From Stropharia rugosoannulata (Eukaryota > Basidiomycota > Agaricomycetes > Agaricales > Strophariaceae), in contig JANCIK010000002.1 in assembly GCA_028532985.1 (NCBI GenBank), positions 3,224,001-3,288,000 on the forward strand: a DNA stretch of 64,000 nt, given 5' to 3'. The translations under genes were made by a program, and so were the position numbers. A model generated the notes under the pieces. That model was not told where the DNA came from and made no database searches. It saw only the letters and a program-made list of their open reading frames with translations. Position 1 is the first letter of the stretch; each line of letters starts with the position of its first letter. Shown in pieces: positions 59,768 through 64,000 of this stretch.

Positions 59768-62989
<3,222 letters not shown>

Positions 62990-63646
62990 TGCTACATTCC
63001 GGCATTAGCATTCCACCCGAGTGTTGAATATTGATATTGTGGATTTTTGCAAAGCTTTCATGGTTATTTTATTTAATGTACTCCGAGTCCTTACCTTGTT
63101 TTCCGGCGATACCCTTCCAAACTTGTGCTATGTCTGTATAGTTTTAATGGTACTATGAATGTATGCAGTATTTGAATGTAGTAAATGGAAAGGATCCTGA
63201 ACATTTTGGCGACACTTCGGTTGCACAATGTAAACATTCAAAAATTCGGAGTTCCTCACAGCAACGTTGCGCGTGATTATTCAACGGTCATTGGTTTGAG
63301 CATGAAAGACAAACGAAAGAGCACGAAAGTCATTTTTACTAATTAGGCAACCTCTGGGCAACCTCTGTGGTCGCACTGCAAACCACGTGGTGCGGATGTT
63401 CTTTACGACATTGATGATACTAAGTCAACGAACTGACAATAATGATAGTTGGATATGCTCCAGAACTTTCTCTTGCTGAGAGTATATGGGGGAAGTCAAC
63501 CGGAAGTCTCTAACTCACCGATAAATACCGCATCACGAAGGCCGGTCCCTACTACATCAACTCTGAAGCGGTAAATCAACGGTAAAACCATCAGAGGAAT
63601 TCACATTGTGTCAGTAAACGACGCGTCGGTTGCTTCTCCTTCAGAA
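62990..63646. other. Intergenic stretch before the right-edge gene
   Basis: About 650 bases with the MCM6 3' flank and the next promoter. No gene or repeat structure is recognised. Confidence 0.45.
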
Positions 63647-64000
63647 ATGGGGGAAGAGATTATATCAACTGCCTTGATAGTGCCAGTGATTCTTCCGACT
63701 GGGTCTTTGCATTTTGCTGAAATATCTCCCGACGGCAATGCTAATGATGTTGTCGAATACCTGTTTACTACGAAGGGCTTGAAGGAAGAGGTTCTGGGGC
63801 ATCTAGAAGACCATGGCTGGGCCCTGCAACTTCTACGAGCAGAGCCAACTGGAAGGCGTTGGGAAAAGGATGAACTCACCGCCCTTGGAGATGGTCAGTT
63901 AGAGCGCGTTCTCGTTGTGGCACCTCACTCACAGGCTTTTTAGGTACTGTGCAGGCTACTACGCGTATTGCCCCTATCATTAGTTGTCGCACTCAGTCCG
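63647..64000 (+). CDS. Partial gene leaving the right edge, unrecognised
   Basis: The ATG at 63647 gives MGEEIISTALIVPVILPTGS, LHFAEISPDGNANDVVEYLF, LKEEVLGHLEDHGWALQLLR and GRRWEKDELTALGDG. Exon 1 ends at 63893 (donor GTCAGT). The next exon begins at 63944, or at 63938 if the acceptor CACAG is used, reading GTVQATTRIAPIISCRTQS to the window end. The beta-beta-alpha pattern and hydrophobic spacing resemble a ubiquitin-like or Ras-association fold, which is inference. The frame is open upstream to a GTG at 63608, so an upstream exon is possible. Confidence 0.55.

Overview
This is a eukaryotic window with about 47% GC by eye. The compact genes are split by many 45-65 base introns with GT(A/G)NGT donors and CTNA-type branch points. 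Intergenic gaps are short and the protein complement is fungal. Intron density, the Btz-domain exon-junction protein, a tandem sedolisin (S53) cluster and a basidiomycete-style F-box protein together point to a mushroom-forming basidiomycete (Agaricomycetes). The species cannot be told from the sequence. No viral, bacterial, plasmid or CRISPR feature was seen, and no convincing tRNA or rRNA.

Layout. 0-6.3 kb: a minus-strand gene running off the left edge, an F-box protein (+), an endonuclease IV-type AP endonuclease (-) and an epoxide-hydrolase-like alpha/beta hydrolase (-). 7-11.6 kb: an intronless CASC3/Barentsz-domain protein and an acidic orphan protein. 12.4-23.3 kb: a dense run of housekeeping genes: TFIIB (+), RRS1 (-), TAF12 (+), TIP41 (-), dynein light intermediate chain (+), an orphan (+) and a TLS1/C9ORF78-type splicing-associated protein (+). 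23.4-30.8 kb: three minus-strand sedolisins in tandem. The outer two look expressible; the middle one is a deletion-ridden pseudogene. 30.8-32.4 kb has no recognisable gene. 32.4-36.7 kb: an amino-acid permease (+) and the THO/TREX WD40 subunit THOC3/Tex1 (+). 37.2-40.8 kb: a 7-transmembrane protein with a very long tail (-). 41.2-41.7 kb: a likely Helitron-type terminus. 41.8-46 kb: nucleoside hydrolase (-), a 3' fragment of a medium-chain dehydrogenase, and its complete neighbour (+). 46.2-63 kb: lipin/PAH1 (-), complex I LYR subunit NDUFB9 (-), RRN3 (+), VAC14 (+), a tyrosine phosphatase (-) and MCM6 (+). A partial gene leaves the right edge.

Functional reading. Most of the window is core cell biology: Pol I and Pol II initiation (RRN3, TFIIB, TAF12), ribosome assembly (RRS1), mRNA processing and export (CASC3, TLS1, THOC3), DNA repair and replication (APN1, MCM6), lipid and endosome signalling (PAH1, VAC14), TOR/PP2A signalling (TIP41) and respiration (NDUFB9). 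Several genes are head-to-head with start codons 130-260 bases apart, so shared promoters are likely. The accessory part is the sedolisin cluster and the sparse DNA next to it, which suit secreted acid proteolysis feeding amino-acid uptake (the permease). I found no clear undescribed multi-gene system. The most unusual items are the sedolisin array and its decay, two non-canonical GC-AG introns, the Helitron-like end, the long-tailed 7TM protein and three orphan or partial genes.
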